Assembly (NCBI RefSeq): GCF_006715005.1
Contig: NZ_VFMJ01000001.1
Location: forward strand, 3,100,001 to 3,164,000
Direction of reading: 5' to 3'
DNA length: 64,000 nt
DNA from: Serratia marcescens
GTDB lineage: Bacteria; Pseudomonadota; Gammaproteobacteria; Enterobacterales; Enterobacteriaceae
Below the pieces are notes generated by a model that saw only the letters and a program-made list of their open reading frames with translations, ran no database searches and had not been told where the DNA came from. This document shows positions 49,255 through 58,402 of this stretch, in pieces. How positions within the stretch are numbered: the first letter of the stretch is position 1; each line of letters starts with the position of its first letter. The position numbers were made by a program, and so were the translations under genes.

Positions 49255-49466
49255 AGCTTTTCCATTCGGTATCGAGGGGTATTTCGCAGTGCGTAACGGT
49301 GTAGATCCCAACAATCTAGCCTGTGGGAATGGCGCTGTAAATCACCTTTGCCCCCCTCCGCTGGAACCGCCAAATTAACAGCAGATTGTGCTGTTTCATC
49401 AGGGGAGCGCAGAGCCTCCTTTTTCGCTATGCTAGCGATCGGAATATAAAGCGACCCGAGTTGAAC

Positions 49467-50072
49467 ATGCCCTCTCTGTTATTAGTTGATGACCACCCGG
49501 TGGTTCATGTCGCACTGGAAGCGGCGCTAATGAAATCATCCCGTCCCTACCGCCTTCAGGCGGCGCACGACGACGTTCAGGCGCTGGCCCTGCTGGCCGA
49601 GGCCGCTTTCGGCCTGGTGATCCTGGATATCGGCCTGCCGCAGGTCGACGGGCTGCAGCTGTTGAAAAAAATCCGCCGCCGCTACCCGCAACAACCGATC
49701 CTGATCTACACCGCGCAGGAGGCCGATGTCTATGCACGCATGGCGCACGCCGCCGGCGCCAACGGTTTCGTCAATAAAGGCAGCTCGCTGGCGCAGCTGG
49801 TGCAGGCGATCGAGCAGGTGCTGGACGGGGAAACCAGTTTCCCCGCCGCCGCGTTGGCCGAAGAGGCGCCGATGGCGGAAGGCGGGCTGCTCACCCCCAA
49901 GGAACTCGAAGTGCTGGGCTTGCTGAGCCAGGGCCTGTCCAACCTGCAGATCGCCGATCGGCTGCATATCAGCAACAAGACCGTCAGCACGCACAAGAAA
50001 AACATCCAGCGCAAGACCGGCGCCGGCAACCTGCTGGAGCTGGTGGCGGTGTTTAAAGAGCTGGCGCCATGA
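49467..50072 (+). CDS. LuxR-type response regulator (EvgA/BvgA-like)
   Basis: A 201-residue regulator. The receiver domain (1-120) has acidic residues Asp8/Asp9, phospho-acceptor Asp54 in VILDIGLP, and Lys104 in FVNKGSS. The NarL/LuxR helix-turn-helix (~139-195) has LTPKELEVLGLLSQGLSNLQIADRLHISNKTVSTHKKNI. Its stop overlaps the sensor kinase start by 4 bases (ATGA). Its partner has the complex BvgS layout, so an EvgAS/BvgAS-type phosphorelay is inferred. Confidence 0.93.
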   Translation: MPSLLLVDDHPVVHVALEAALMKSSRPYRLQAAHDDVQALALLAEAAFGLVILDIGLPQVDGLQLLKKIRRRYPQQPILIYTAQEADVYARMAHAAGANGFVNKGSSLAQLVQAIEQVLDGETSFPAAALAEEAPMAEGGLLTPKELEVLGLLSQGLSNLQIADRLHISNKTVSTHKKNIQRKTGAGNLLELVAVFKELAP

Positions 50073-53000
50073 TGCGCCGCGCCCTGCTGCTGCTGCTGCT
50101 GTGGTGCGGTCTGGCGCAGGCGGCAGAGCCGGTGCGCTATCAGCTGGTCAGCAATCTGAATACCCCCGATAACATGCTGATTGTCGGCGAGAAAAACCCC
50201 TGGCGCGACCGAACGCTGCGCATCGGCATCATCAGTGAGAACACCAGCCCATACAACATCATCGTGGACGACGATCTGTACGGACTGAACGCCGATTACC
50301 TCGGCTACATTCAGCAGGTGACCGGCATCCGCTTTGCCATTTACGGCTTCGCCGACCTGACGCAGCTGGAGCAGGCGCTGCACGACGGCAAGGTCGATCT
50401 GCTGTACGGCATCCCGCAGAGTGAAGCGCTGCACGGGCTGGAGATCTCTCAGCCTTACTACGTCAGCAACCTGCGCGTATTGCGCGATCGCAGCAACGAT
50501 CGGCCGGTGATGCTCAATTCCGCCAACGCCCGCGTCGCGATCGGCGCGCTGACCGACATGCAATCCGGCGGCGCCCTGCAGGCGGTGGCATCGCAGATCC
50601 AGCGCTACGACAACAACCTGCAGGCGGTCTACTCGCTGCTCAACGGCAGCAGCGACTACTTTATCGCCGACGAGGCCAGCGCCAGTTTTATCATCGATCA
50701 GCTGCAGCTCGGCCAGCTCTATCAGATTGAAAGCAACGAGAACCTGGGCAACCTCTCCTTTGTGTTCGCCGCCGCCGACCCGCGACTGATAGACACGCTG
50801 GACACCGCCATCGCCGACGCGCCGATGGAACTGATGAACGCCCTGCAGAGCCGCTGGAGCAAAAAAATCCCCAGCTACCTCGACACCGGCAATGCCGATC
50901 TGACGACGATGGAGAAAAACTGGGTGGCGAGCCACCGTGTGGTTTACTACGCCGCCATCGAGAACAACTTCCCGTTCGCCTACCGCGGTTCCGACGGCCA
51001 GCCGCGTGGCTACGCCATCGACATTCTCAACATCATCGCGCAAAACACCGGGCTGCGTTTCGCGCCGCTGTGGGCGCGCAACGCCGAGCAGGCCGATGAG
51101 CTGGTGCAGTCCGGCCAGGCCAGCTTCCGCGCCGCCCTGCCGCTGGCGCGCGGCGTCAAGGCGCGCTACGGCGCCAGCATGCCGATCCACCGTTCGCTGT
51201 GGGGCGTTTACGTCGGCCAATACGCCAACGGCATCTCGACCTGGAGCGATTTGGCCGGTAAGCGCATCGGCGTGTTGCAGGGCGATTTGGCGCAGGGGCT
51301 GGTGCCGGAACGGGAACCAACCATCAGCTTCGCCGACAGCAAGTCGATGTATGATGCGCTGGCCAACGGCCAGTTGGATGCGCTGGTGGATAACGTTATC
51401 TCCGCCAACTTTTTGGCGCTGTCGCGCTATTCCGGCGCCATCAAGCTGGCCTTTGCCGCCAACAACATCCCCTACCCGGTGGCCTTCGGCGTGCGCCGCG
51501 ATCAGCCTCTTCTGTTGGCCATCCTCGATAAGAACCTGATGCAGATCCCGGCGGACACCCTACAATCGCTGCGCGACGAGTGGATCGTCGACCGCAGCAA
51601 TCTGATCGACGCGGTGAACGACAACCGCATGCCGCCGCAGACCACCTGGTTGCTGGCGCTGCTGGCCGCCGCCACCGTGCTGCTGCTGGCGTTGACGCTG
51701 CGCCGTTTCATGCTGCAGCGCCGTGAAAAACGCGAACGCGAAGAGCTCGAGCACGCGCGCCGTCGCGCCGAGGCGGAAAACCGCATGAAGAGTAAATTCC
51801 TCGCCACCGTCAGCCACGAATTGCGCACGCCGATGCATGCCATCCTCGGCCTGCTGGAGCTGGAGCTTAAACGCCAACCTGCGCCGGAAGGGCTGCCGGT
51901 GATATACAGCTCGGCCTCTTCGCTGCTCAACCTGCTCAACGACCTGCAGGATCACGCCAGGCTGGAAACCGGTTCGCTGACGCTGGCGCCGAAACCGGTG
52001 GCGCTGCGCCCCTGGGTAGCACGCATCGACGCCCTTTACCGGCCGCTGATCGGCGAGCGGCCGTTGACGCTGAGCGTGCTGGCGGATCCGGCGCTGCCGG
52101 AGGGGGTGATTATTGATGGTGAGCGTTTACTTCAGGTAACTAACAACTTGATAAACAACGCGATAAAGTTCACGCCGCGCGGCGCCATTCAGGTCGAGGT
52201 CGGCTGGCACGCGCAGAATGATCGACAGGGAGAATTGCATCTGACGGTGAACGACAGCGGCTGCGGCATCGCCGCCGATGAAATAGACAAGCTGTTCCAA
52301 CCGTTTTACCGCGCGCGCGGCGCGCAACGCATCTCGGTGCAGGGTACCGGTTTAGGACTGTCTATCTGCAAAGAGATCGTCGAACAAATGGGCGGCCACA
52401 TCGAGCTGCGGTCGCAGCCGGGCGTCGGCACCCGCGTCGAGGTCACGGTACCGGTCGAGCTGAGCGGTGCCGCGCCGGCTGTCGCCCCGGAGGAGCATAC
52501 CTTTGCTCTGCCGTCTTCCGCCTTGCGTACCGCGCTGATCGACGATCACCCCACCAATCTGTTGCTGCTGGAACGCCAGTTGCGCCACTTCGGGCTGCAG
52601 CCCGCCCGCTTCGAGCAAGGCTATGCGCTGCTGAAGGCCCAGCGCCGGCAGCCGTTCGATCTGCTGTTTATCGACTATAACATGCCGCGTCCGGACGGCC
52701 TGACGCTGGCCAGGCTGATCCGCCGCGACGAACAGCGGCTGCGGCGCCCGCCTTGCCGCATCGTGCTCTGCTCGGCAGACGTGCAGGAGTTTACCCGCAT
52801 CCCGCCAGGGCTGGTGGCGATCGACCACTTCCTGACCAAACCGATTTCACTGGCGGCGATCGGCCAGGTATTGGCTCAACAGCCGCAGGCTCAGGAAGAA
52901 AAGTCAGTCCTTACTGACCTGCAGCAAACGCTGGCCGAAATGGCGGGTGGCGATCGCGCCATGCTGCAGCGGCTGGCGCAGACGCTCGGCGATACGCTGC

Positions 53001-53269
53001 GGCAAGACCGGCAGCGACTCGCGGATGCCGTCGCCGCGAGCGACTGGCCACAACTGGAGCAGGCGGCGCACCGCATCAAGGGCAGTCTGCTGATGCTGCA
53101 GCTGCCGGAAGCTGCGCAGCTGTGCCAGCAGCTGGTGGATACCGCACGTCGGGGTGAGCTTGCCGCCGCCGCTTATACTAAATTAAAGGCGTTAGTGGCG
53201 CAGATAGTGCCGGAGCTGGACGCTCTGCTCACCGCCGCCCCCTCTTTCGCTATGCATAAGGATGAATAA
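50069..53269 (+). CDS. hybrid sensor histidine kinase with two periplasmic SBP3 domains (EvgS/BvgS-like)
   Basis: A 1066-residue unorthodox kinase. Domain order: signal peptide (1-18), two periplasmic Venus flytrap domains (~45-265, [14 protein letters not shown]; ~290-510, [23 protein letters not shown]), a membrane helix (~525-545), a coiled linker, a HisKA domain (His583 in SHELRTP), HATPase ([26 protein letters not shown]), a receiver (Asp869 in FIDYNMP) and an Hpt domain (His1001 in AHRIKGS). Unlike BvgS, no PAS domain separates the membrane helix from HisKA. The flytrap domains should sense a small ligand, but the ligand is unknown. The stop overlaps the zitB start by one base. Confidence 0.93.
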   Translation: MMRRALLLLLLWCGLAQAAEPVRYQLVSNLNTPDNMLIVGEKNPWRDRTLRIGIISENTSPYNIIVDDDLYGLNADYLGYIQQVTGIRFAIYGFADLTQLEQALHDGKVDLLYGIPQSEALHGLEISQPYYVSNLRVLRDRSNDRPVMLNSANARVAIGALTDMQSGGALQAVASQIQRYDNNLQAVYSLLNGSSDYFIADEASASFIIDQLQLGQLYQIESNENLGNLSFVFAAADPRLIDTLDTAIADAPMELMNALQSRWSKKIPSYLDTGNADLTTMEKNWVASHRVVYYAAIENNFPFAYRGSDGQPRGYAIDILNIIAQNTGLRFAPLWARNAEQADELVQSGQASFRAALPLARGVKARYGASMPIHRSLWGVYVGQYANGISTWSDLAGKRIGVLQGDLAQGLVPEREPTISFADSKSMYDALANGQLDALVDNVISANFLALSRYSGAIKLAFAANNIPYPVAFGVRRDQPLLLAILDKNLMQIPADTLQSLRDEWIVDRSNLIDAVNDNRMPPQTTWLLALLAAATVLLLALTLRRFMLQRREKREREELEHARRRAEAENRMKSKFLATVSHELRTPMHAILGLLELELKRQPAPEGLPVIYSSASSLLNLLNDLQDHARLETGSLTLAPKPVALRPWVARIDALYRPLIGERPLTLSVLADPALPEGVIIDGERLLQVTNNLINNAIKFTPRGAIQVEVGWHAQNDRQGELHLTVNDSGCGIAADEIDKLFQPFYRARGAQRISVQGTGLGLSICKEIVEQMGGHIELRSQPGVGTRVEVTVPVELSGAAPAVAPEEHTFALPSSALRTALIDDHPTNLLLLERQLRHFGLQPARFEQGYALLKAQRRQPFDLLFIDYNMPRPDGLTLARLIRRDEQRLRRPPCRIVLCSADVQEFTRIPPGLVAIDHFLTKPISLAAIGQVLAQQPQAQEEKSVLTDLQQTLAEMAGGDRAMLQRLAQTLGDTLRQDRQRLADAVAASDWPQLEQAAHRIKGSLLMLQLPEAAQLCQQLVDTARRGELAAAAYTKLKALVAQIVPELDALLTAAPSFAMHKDE

Positions 53270-54231
53270 TGTCGGACACTCCACACGTACACTTGCCGAA
53301 AGACAGTAATAGTAAACGCCTACTGACCGCTTTTTTAGTCACCGCGGTCTTTATGGTGGCCGAGGTGGTCGGCGGCCTGTTGTCCGGCTCGCTGGCGCTG
53401 TTGGCCGATGCCGGCCACATGCTGACCGATGCCGCCGCGCTGCTGGTGGCGCTGATGGCGGTACATTTCTCCCAGCGCAAGCCCAACGCGCGCCATACCT
53501 TCGGCTATCTGCGCCTCACTACCCTGGCGGCCTTCCTCAACGCCGCGGCGCTGCTGGTGATCGTGGTATTCATCCTGTGGGAGGCGATACGGCGTTTCTT
53601 CGAACCACAGCCGGTGATGGGTACCCCGATGCTGATCATCGCCATAGCGGGGCTGCTGGCGAACCTGTTCGCCTTCTGGTTGCTGCATCGCGGCAGCGAA
53701 GAGAAAAATATCAACGTGCGCGCCGCCGCGTTGCATGTGCTGGGCGATCTGCTCGGTTCGGTGGGCGCCATCGCCGCCGCCATCGTCATTCTTGCCACCG
53801 GCTGGACGCCGATTGACCCGATCCTGTCGGTGCTGGTCTCCTGTCTGGTGCTGCGCAGCGCCTGGCGACTGCTGAAGGAGAGTTTCCACGAACTGTTGGA
53901 AGGCACGCCGCAGGAGATCGACATCGCCAAGCTGCAAAAAGACCTGTGCCTGAATATCCCGGAAGTGCGCAACATCCACCACGTACACGTCTGGCAGATC
54001 GGCGACCAGAAGCTGATGACACTGCATGCGCAGGTGATCCCGCCGCATGACCACGATGGGCTGTTGCAACGCATTCAGGCTTATCTGTTGGAACACTACA
54101 AGATTGGCCACGTGACCATTCAGATGGAGTACCAGCACTGCGAGACGCCGGACTGCGGTATCAACCGGGCGCCGGAGCCGAGTGAACACTCACATGCCGA
54201 AGCGCATTCCCATCTGGGACATCGTCACTAA
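53269..54231 (+). CDS. zitB: CDF family zinc exporter ZitB
   Basis: A 320-residue cation diffusion facilitator with six membrane helices. It has the zinc-site motif [13 protein letters not shown] (helix 2) and [14 protein letters not shown] (helix 5), a cytoplasmic C-terminal domain with [17 protein letters not shown], and a His-rich tail. Its ATG shares a base with the kinase stop (TAATG), with AAGGA 8 bases upstream, so it appears to be the third gene of the two-component operon. In E. coli zitB is not next to such a system. Confidence 0.95.
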   Translation: MSDTPHVHLPKDSNSKRLLTAFLVTAVFMVAEVVGGLLSGSLALLADAGHMLTDAAALLVALMAVHFSQRKPNARHTFGYLRLTTLAAFLNAAALLVIVVFILWEAIRRFFEPQPVMGTPMLIIAIAGLLANLFAFWLLHRGSEEKNINVRAAALHVLGDLLGSVGAIAAAIVILATGWTPIDPILSVLVSCLVLRSAWRLLKESFHELLEGTPQEIDIAKLQKDLCLNIPEVRNIHHVHVWQIGDQKLMTLHAQVIPPHDHDGLLQRIQAYLLEHYKIGHVTIQMEYQHCETPDCGINRAPEPSEHSHAEAHSHLGHRH

Positions 54232-54235
54232 GCCA

Positions 54236-54260
54236 AGAGGGCGCCACCACGGCGCCCTCT
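54236..54260. terminator. terminator between zitB and pnuC
   Basis: The perfect 10-base arms AGAGGGCGCC / GGCGCCCTCT with a 5-base loop lie between convergent genes. Confidence 0.8.
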
Positions 54261-54266
54261 GCGTTG

Positions 54267-54992
54267 TTACGGTGTGGAAGAGAGCGGATTGGAACGGTTG
54301 CGCCCGGCGCTCTTAATCCACAGCCAGGAACCGTTCAGGGCGATCAGCGTCAGAATGACGTACTCCAGCGCCATCGCGTACACCCCTTGGTAGGCGAAGA
54401 TCGCCACGCTGATGACATCGATAACCACCCACAGCAGCCAGTTTTCCACGTATTTGCGCGTCATCAGGATCATCGCCACGATGGAGAGCACCATCATCGC
54501 CGAATCCCAAAACGGGAACGCGTCCGGCTGCAGTTCAGGCATCTGCACGTTCAGCCCCAGCCCTTGCATCACCGCCACCGCAACCTGCGTCAGCCAGGCG
54601 AACACGCGGTCGATGTTAAAGGTCATCAGGCCGATGCCGATGACGCAGACCGCCGCCCAGGCCAACGCTTTCGGCAGCGGCAGCCAGCGGATCTGCAGCT
54701 CAGCCTGATTGTCCTGGGTCTGGCGGCTCCAGGCATACCAACCGTAAATGTTGGCACCGAAGAAGAACAGCTGCAGCAGCAGGCTGGCGTACAGCTGGAT
54801 CTGGAAGAAAATCACCGCGAACAGCGTGACGTTGATCAGGCCGAACAGGTAGTTGATGATTTTTTCCTTGCTGGCGTACCAGATGCACAGCAACCCGAAC
54901 AATGTGCCGATAGCTTCGATCCACGACAGATCGTAACCACCTGCGCCCAGCGGAATGTGCACCAGAATATTGCTGGTACTGAAGAAGCTCAT
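54267..54992 (-). CDS. pnuC: nicotinamide riboside transporter PnuC
   Basis: A 241-residue inner-membrane protein with about seven helices, co-linear with E. coli PnuC. It has the conserved segments YLFGLINVTLFAVIFFQIQLYA, NIYGWYAWSR and ENWLLWVVIDVISVAIF, where aromatic residues line the substrate path. It facilitates uptake of nicotinamide riboside for NAD salvage. It lies 20 bases after nadA, so it shares that operon and the NadR-type control. Confidence 0.95.
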   Translation of the reverse strand: MSFFSTSNILVHIPLGAGGYDLSWIEAIGTLFGLLCIWYASKEKIINYLFGLINVTLFAVIFFQIQLYASLLLQLFFFGANIYGWYAWSRQTQDNQAELQIRWLPLPKALAWAAVCVIGIGLMTFNIDRVFAWLTQVAVAVMQGLGLNVQMPELQPDAFPFWDSAMMVLSIVAMILMTRKYVENWLLWVVIDVISVAIFAYQGVYAMALEYVILTLIALNGSWLWIKSAGRNRSNPLSSTP

Positions 54993-55012
54993 GAGGTCAT
55001 CCTTTTAAACGG

Positions 55013-56074
55013 TTAAGCGTTGCCTTTAACCTGCATCTTAAGCTGAGCGGCGAAATCCAGCATGCGATTCAGCGGCACCAGTGCCTTCTCACGCAGCGCG
55101 GCGTCCACGTGGATCTCATGCTGCGCGCCCCCTTGCTCCAGCCCTTCGGCAATTGCCTTCAGGCCATTCATCGCCATCCACGGGCAATGCGCGCAGCTGC
55201 GGCAGGTCGCCCCTTCTCCGGCGGTCGGTGCTTCGAACAACTCCTTGTCCGGGCAGGCCTGCTGCATCTTGTAAAAGATACCGCGATCGGTGGCGACAAT
55301 CAGCTGTTGATGCGGCAATGTTTTCGCCGCCTGAATCAGTTGGCTGGTAGATCCCACCGCATCCGCCAGCTCGACCACCGCCTGAGGCGATTCGGGATGT
55401 ACCAGGATCGCCGCCTGCGGATAAAGCGCCTTCATACGCCGCAGCGCCTGGGTCTTGAACTCGTCATGCACAATGCAGGCGCCTTGCCAGCACAGCACGT
55501 CGGCACCGGTCTGCTTTTGCACGTAGCTGCCGAGATGGCGATCCGGCGCCCAAATGATCTTCTCGCCCAGGCTATCCAGGTGTTCGATCAGCTCAACGGC
55601 GATGCTGGAAGTCACCACCCAGTCGGCGCGCGCTTTGACCGCCGCCGAGGTGTTCGCATAGACCACCACGGTACGATCGGGATGGCTGTCGCAAAACGCC
55701 TGAAACTCCTCTTCCGGGCAGCCCAGATCCAGCGAACATTCGGCAAACAGCGTCGGCATCAGCACCTGCTTTTCCGGGCTGAGGATTTTGGCGGTTTCCC
55801 CCATGAAACGCACGCCGGCCACCAACAGTGTAGAAGCCGGATGAGCGCTGCCGAAGCGCGCCATTTCCAGCGAATCCGCCACGCAGCCGCCGGTTTCTTC
55901 CGCCAGCGCCTGAATTTCCGGATCGGTATAATAGTGGGCGACCATCACCGCATTGCGCTGCTTGAGCAGGGTTTTGATCTTCTCGCGATAAAAGGCTTTT
56001 TCGGCTACGTCCAGCGGTACCGGTTTAGGCGGGAAGGGATACACCGCCGCATTGACATCAAACATTTCACTCAT
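55013..56074 (-). CDS. nadA: quinolinate synthase NadA
   Basis: A 353-residue [4Fe-4S] enzyme that condenses iminoaspartate and dihydroxyacetone phosphate to quinolinate for NAD synthesis. It has [13 protein letters not shown], cluster cysteines in [22 protein letters not shown] and [14 protein letters not shown], and [10 protein letters not shown]. Operon nadA-pnuC. Confidence 0.97.
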   Translation of the reverse strand: MSEMFDVNAAVYPFPPKPVPLDVAEKAFYREKIKTLLKQRNAVMVAHYYTDPEIQALAEETGGCVADSLEMARFGSAHPASTLLVAGVRFMGETAKILSPEKQVLMPTLFAECSLDLGCPEEEFQAFCDSHPDRTVVVYANTSAAVKARADWVVTSSIAVELIEHLDSLGEKIIWAPDRHLGSYVQKQTGADVLCWQGACIVHDEFKTQALRRMKALYPQAAILVHPESPQAVVELADAVGSTSQLIQAAKTLPHQQLIVATDRGIFYKMQQACPDKELFEAPTAGEGATCRSCAHCPWMAMNGLKAIAEGLEQGGAQHEIHVDAALREKALVPLNRMLDFAAQLKMQVKGNA

Positions 56075-56136
56075 CGCTGCAATCTCATGCTAGGCTGGGC
56101 GCCTGCCGCGTGAATATCGCCTGCCGCAACGCCCTT

Positions 56137-56154
56137 CGTTTTATATACTAAACA
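56137..56154. promoter_or_regulatory. NadR box upstream of nadA
   Basis: CGTTTT-ATATAC-TAAACA, with the right half perfect and the left half 4 of 6 to the TGTTTA-N6-TAAACA site, 62 bases before the nadA start. Confidence 0.6.
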
Positions 56155-56209
56155 AAATACCTAAAACTGCGCGAAAAGTCCGCTGATATTTTCATATTTG
56201 CGCACCTAT

Positions 56210-56227
56210 TGTTTAATGAATTAAAAA
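56210..56227. promoter_or_regulatory. second NadR-type box
   Basis: TGTTTA-ATGAAT-TAAAAA matches the NadR site with one mismatch, ~70 bases further upstream. The two boxes bracket the likely nadA promoter. Confidence 0.5.
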
Positions 56228-56358
56228 CACTGGCGTTACCCGCGCAGTTCACAGCGGATTAACAGCCTGGCGAGAACGTATAGCCGTTCAGAAAAGAGCG
56301 GGATGACGATCGGTGTGGTATTGAAACGAGAAAGCAGCGGATTTAGATTGCGATGACG

Positions 56359-56417
56359 CAGATGCGAAAAAAGCGCCAAAAGGCGCTTTTTTCTGAATGG
56401 GTGGGTCGTGCAGGATT
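56359..56417 (-). repeat. downstream copy of terminator plus tRNA-Lys 3' end
   Basis: A 59-base segment that matches 56560-56618 with a single mismatch, 201 bases away. It holds a complete intrinsic terminator (GAAAAAAGCGCC-AAAA-GGCGCTTTTTTC, 56366-56393) and then 19 bases of the 3' end of tRNA-Lys, with no tRNA gene attached. It would be the second terminator of the tRNA operon. Confidence 0.85.
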
Positions 56418-56487
56418 GATTCGGCCTGTGGCCTCACCCTGCGGGCAACGCTGCGCGTTGTCGTATCGCTGCGCGATGCTCGAACCT
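56399..56487 (-). repeat. tRNA-like remnant A: tRNA-Lys T-arm split by a structured insert
   Basis: The tRNA-Lys 3' end stops after GTGCAGGAT (56416). The T-loop continuation TCGAACCT appears only at 56480-56487, after a 63-base GC-rich insert with several short hairpins. Downstream of that the tRNA similarity is lost. Confidence 0.7.
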
Positions 56488-56566
56488 GAACGCAGGATCT
56501 CACCCGCACGGCTCAGTGAACTATCTTGGCAAGCGGATAAAGTCAGGTTTGGGAGGATACAGATGC

Positions 56567-56594
56567 GAAAAAAGCGCCAAAAGGCGCTTTTTTC
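56567..56594 (-). terminator. first terminator of the tRNA operon
   Basis: The perfect arms GAAAAAAGCGCC / GGCGCTTTTTTC with an AAAA loop start 5 bases after the last tRNA-Lys. Confidence 0.93.
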
Positions 56595-56599
56595 TGAAT

Positions 56600-56675
56600 T
56601 GGTGGGTCGTGCAGGATTCGAACCTGCGACCAATTGATTAAAAGTCAACTGCTCTACCAACTGAGCTAACGACCC
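56600..56675 (-). tRNA. tRNA-Lys (anticodon TTT)
   Basis: A 76-base cloverleaf on the - strand with encoded CCA. It starts GGGTCGTTAGCTCAGTTGG, with anticodon loop CTTTTAA and T-arm GGTTCGAATCC. Last tRNA of the operon. Confidence 0.98.
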
Positions 56676-56681
56676 GCAGTG

Positions 56682-56757
56682 TGGTGGGTGATGACGGGCT
56701 CGAACCGCCGACCCCCTCCGTGTAAAGGAGATGCTCTACCAACTGAGCTAATCACCC
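56682..56757 (-). tRNA. tRNA-Val (anticodon TAC)
   Basis: 76 bases on the - strand, starting GGGTGATTAGCTCAGTTGG, with anticodon TAC in CTTTACAC, variable loop and T-arm intact, CCA encoded. It is separated from the next tRNA-Lys by 6 bases. Confidence 0.98.
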
Positions 56758-56786
56758 ACTGCTGTGGTACTGCTATTTTCACTCTC

Positions 56787-56883
56787 AAAGAGTGGTGGGT
56801 CGTGCAGGATAACTCGGCCTTTGGCCTCGCCCTTCGGGCCATCACCTGATGTGATGTTGTCTCGCTTTGCGAGACTCGAACCT
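56787..56883 (-). repeat. tRNA-like remnant B in the tRNA array
   Basis: AAAGAG plus 18 bases of tRNA-Lys 3' end (56793-56810) repeats the junction at 56924-56947 exactly. A 65-base insert follows, then TCGAACCT at 56876-56883. The layout and part of the insert (CTCGGCCTtTGGCCTCgCCCTtCGGGC) match remnant A. Confidence 0.7.
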
Positions 56884-56929
56884 TTACGGTTCTCATCCTG
56901 ACGATTTAACACCTTGCTCTATTAAAGAG

Positions 56930-57005
56930 TGGTGGGTCGTGCAGGATTCGAACCTGCGACCAATTGATTAAAAGTCAACTGCTCTACCAACTGAGCTAAC
57001 GACCC
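56930..57005 (-). tRNA. tRNA-Lys (anticodon TTT)
   Basis: 76 bases, identical by eye to the tRNA-Lys at 56600-56675, CCA encoded. Confidence 0.98.
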
Positions 57006-57077
57006 ACTGATGTGGTTTACTGCTGATGGCGAATAGGTTATTGGAACCGACTCGCGGAAAACAAGGATGGGGATGTT

Positions 57078-57114
57078 CAGGACAACTCGACGGGTACTCG
57101 ACTCGGACCTTTAC
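57078..57114 (-). repeat. degenerate tRNA-like remnant C
   Basis: In the spacer between two tRNA-Lys genes, CAGGACAACTCG and CTCGACTCGGACCTTTAC resemble the two edges of remnant B, with the middle of the insert missing. Confidence 0.5.
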
Positions 57115-57156
57115 TTGCCACATCAAACCGATTCTGAAGCTGCCATTCTTAAAGAA

Positions 57157-57232
57157 TGGTGGGTCGTGCAGGATTCGAACCTGCGACCAATTGATTAAAA
57201 GTCAACTGCTCTACCAACTGAGCTAACGACCC
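57157..57232 (-). tRNA. tRNA-Lys (anticodon TTT)
   Basis: 76 bases, same sequence as the other tRNA-Lys copies, CCA encoded. Confidence 0.98.
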
Positions 57233-57239
57233 ATAACAG

Positions 57240-57315
57240 TGGTGGGTGATGACGGGCTCGAACCGCCGACCCCCTCCGTGTAAAGGAGATGCTCTACCAA
57301 CTGAGCTAATCACCC
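57240..57315 (-). tRNA. tRNA-Val (anticodon TAC)
   Basis: 76 bases, same sequence as the tRNA-Val at 56682-56757, CCA encoded; 7 bases from the flanking tRNA-Lys. Confidence 0.98.
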
Positions 57316-57344
57316 ACTGTTGTGGTTACTGCTACTTCAGAAAT

Positions 57345-57420
57345 TGGTGGGTCGTGCAGGATTCGAACCTGCGACCAATTGATTAAAAGTCAACTGCTCT
57401 ACCAACTGAGCTAACGACCC
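57345..57420 (-). tRNA. tRNA-Lys (anticodon TTT)
   Basis: 76 bases; the first tRNA of the operon in transcription order. The full order is Lys-Val-Lys-Lys-Val-Lys, compared with seven tRNAs in the same place in E. coli. Confidence 0.98.
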
Positions 57421-57438
57421 AATTTCCCTGCCGCTTTA

Positions 57439-57454
57439 ACATCTTGCAAGATGT
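57439..57454. repeat. palindrome in the tRNA operon leader
   Basis: ACATCTTGCAAGATGT is a perfect 16-base palindrome just downstream of the predicted transcription start and upstream of the first tRNA. It would form a short hairpin in the precursor. Confidence 0.6.
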
Positions 57455-57471
57455 CTTGGCAACGGCGGCAT

Positions 57472-57499
57472 ATATTACTAATTTATCTTGGCAGCGCAA
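57472..57499 (-). promoter_or_regulatory. tRNA operon promoter
   Basis: On the - strand, -35 TTGCGC, a 16-base spacer and -10 TAATAT are followed by a GC-rich stretch (GCCGCCG) typical of stringently controlled stable RNA promoters. Confidence 0.7.
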
Positions 57500-57543
57500 C
57501 CTAAATTTTTTGCTGATACGTTCAACTGCTTGTTCTTCACGCG

Positions 57544-57588
57544 AATGAGCCCAGAAATCGGTCAAATCGACTAACTTCTGGGCTCATT
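57544..57588. terminator. long-armed hairpin between cpoB and the tRNA promoter
   Basis: The perfect 13-base arms AATGAGCCCAGAA / TTCTGGGCTCATT enclose a 19-base loop, 11 bases beyond the cpoB stop. A T-run follows only on the + strand, so on the cpoB transcript it acts as a stable 3' hairpin more than a classic terminator. Confidence 0.6.
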
Positions 57589-57598
57589 TTTCTGACTA

Positions 57599-58393
57599 TT
57601 AACCGCCTACGCGACTTTTCGCCTGTTTGGCCGCCGCACTGGTTGGGTATTGTTTAATCACCTGCTGGAACACAGCTTTGGCTTTATCGGCCTGCCCTTT
57701 CTCCTGCATGATGATACCCACCTTGTACATGGCGTCCGGCGCCTTCGGTGATTTAGCGTAATTCTTCACCACCACCGCAAAATAGTAGGCCGCATCGTCT
57801 TTTTTACCCTTGTTGTAGAACAACTGACCCAGCCAATAGTTGGCGTTGGGCTGATAGGTAGACTTCGGGTACTGTTTTACGAAGGACTGAAAGGCAGAAA
57901 TCGCCTGGTCATACTGTTTTTTTTCCAGCGCCAGAGAAACAGCGGCGTTGTAGTCGCTGTTCTCATCACCGCCGCTCGGCGTTGCAGACGCGGCTGCAGG
58001 CGCGCTGCTGCCCGCATCGGAAGATGCGCCTGCGGCTGCCCCACCGGCAGCGCCCGCGGCCGCAGAGGCGCTCTGAGCGCCACCCTGGCTGAGGCTATCC
58101 ATCTGCTGATAGATTTGCTTCTGGCGTTCAACCACCTGATTCAACTGATACTGACTTTCCTGGATTTGCCCACGGAGAGAATCAATGTCGCGTTGGTTAT
58201 CAGAGAGTTGTTGCTGGAGTTGGTTTAAAAGCTGGCCTTGAGCATTGCTGATGCGCTCAAGCGAGGTGACGCGGTCTTCGACCGAGCCGGAGCCGACATT
58301 ACTGATTGGCGCTTGGGCAGTAGCGGCCCAGGGGGCCGCTACGCCAACCAGTAACGACAGACTCAACAGGTGACGTCTGAAGTTACTGTTCAT
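57599..58393 (-). CDS. cpoB: cell division coordinator CpoB (YbgF)
   Basis: A 264-residue periplasmic protein with signal peptide (cut near ATAQA), an N-terminal trimerising coiled coil (~35-95), an Ala/Ser/Gly-rich linker (~100-140) and C-terminal TPR repeats (YNAAVSLALEKKQYDQAISAFQSFV...). It links PBP1B activity and Tol-Pal constriction. 9 bases after pal. Confidence 0.95.
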   Translation of the reverse strand: MNSNFRRHLLSLSLLVGVAAPWAATAQAPISNVGSGSVEDRVTSLERISNAQGQLLNQLQQQLSDNQRDIDSLRGQIQESQYQLNQVVERQKQIYQQMDSLSQGGAQSASAAAGAAGGAAAGASSDAGSSAPAAASATPSGGDENSDYNAAVSLALEKKQYDQAISAFQSFVKQYPKSTYQPNANYWLGQLFYNKGKKDDAAYYFAVVVKNYAKSPKAPDAMYKVGIIMQEKGQADKAKAVFQQVIKQYPTSAAAKQAKSRVGG

Positions 58394-58402
58394 GCGATTC
58401 TC

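Noticed and set aside
49330-49350. TyrR box upstream of aroG
   Set aside because: Only one half (TGTAAA) is good; the partner half 6 bases away does not match TTTACA.
57383-57565. Small - strand open frame overlapping the first tRNA-Lys
   Set aside because: Its end is translated tRNA sequence (SSVGRAVDF-type), a common false gene call, and it spans the tRNA promoter.
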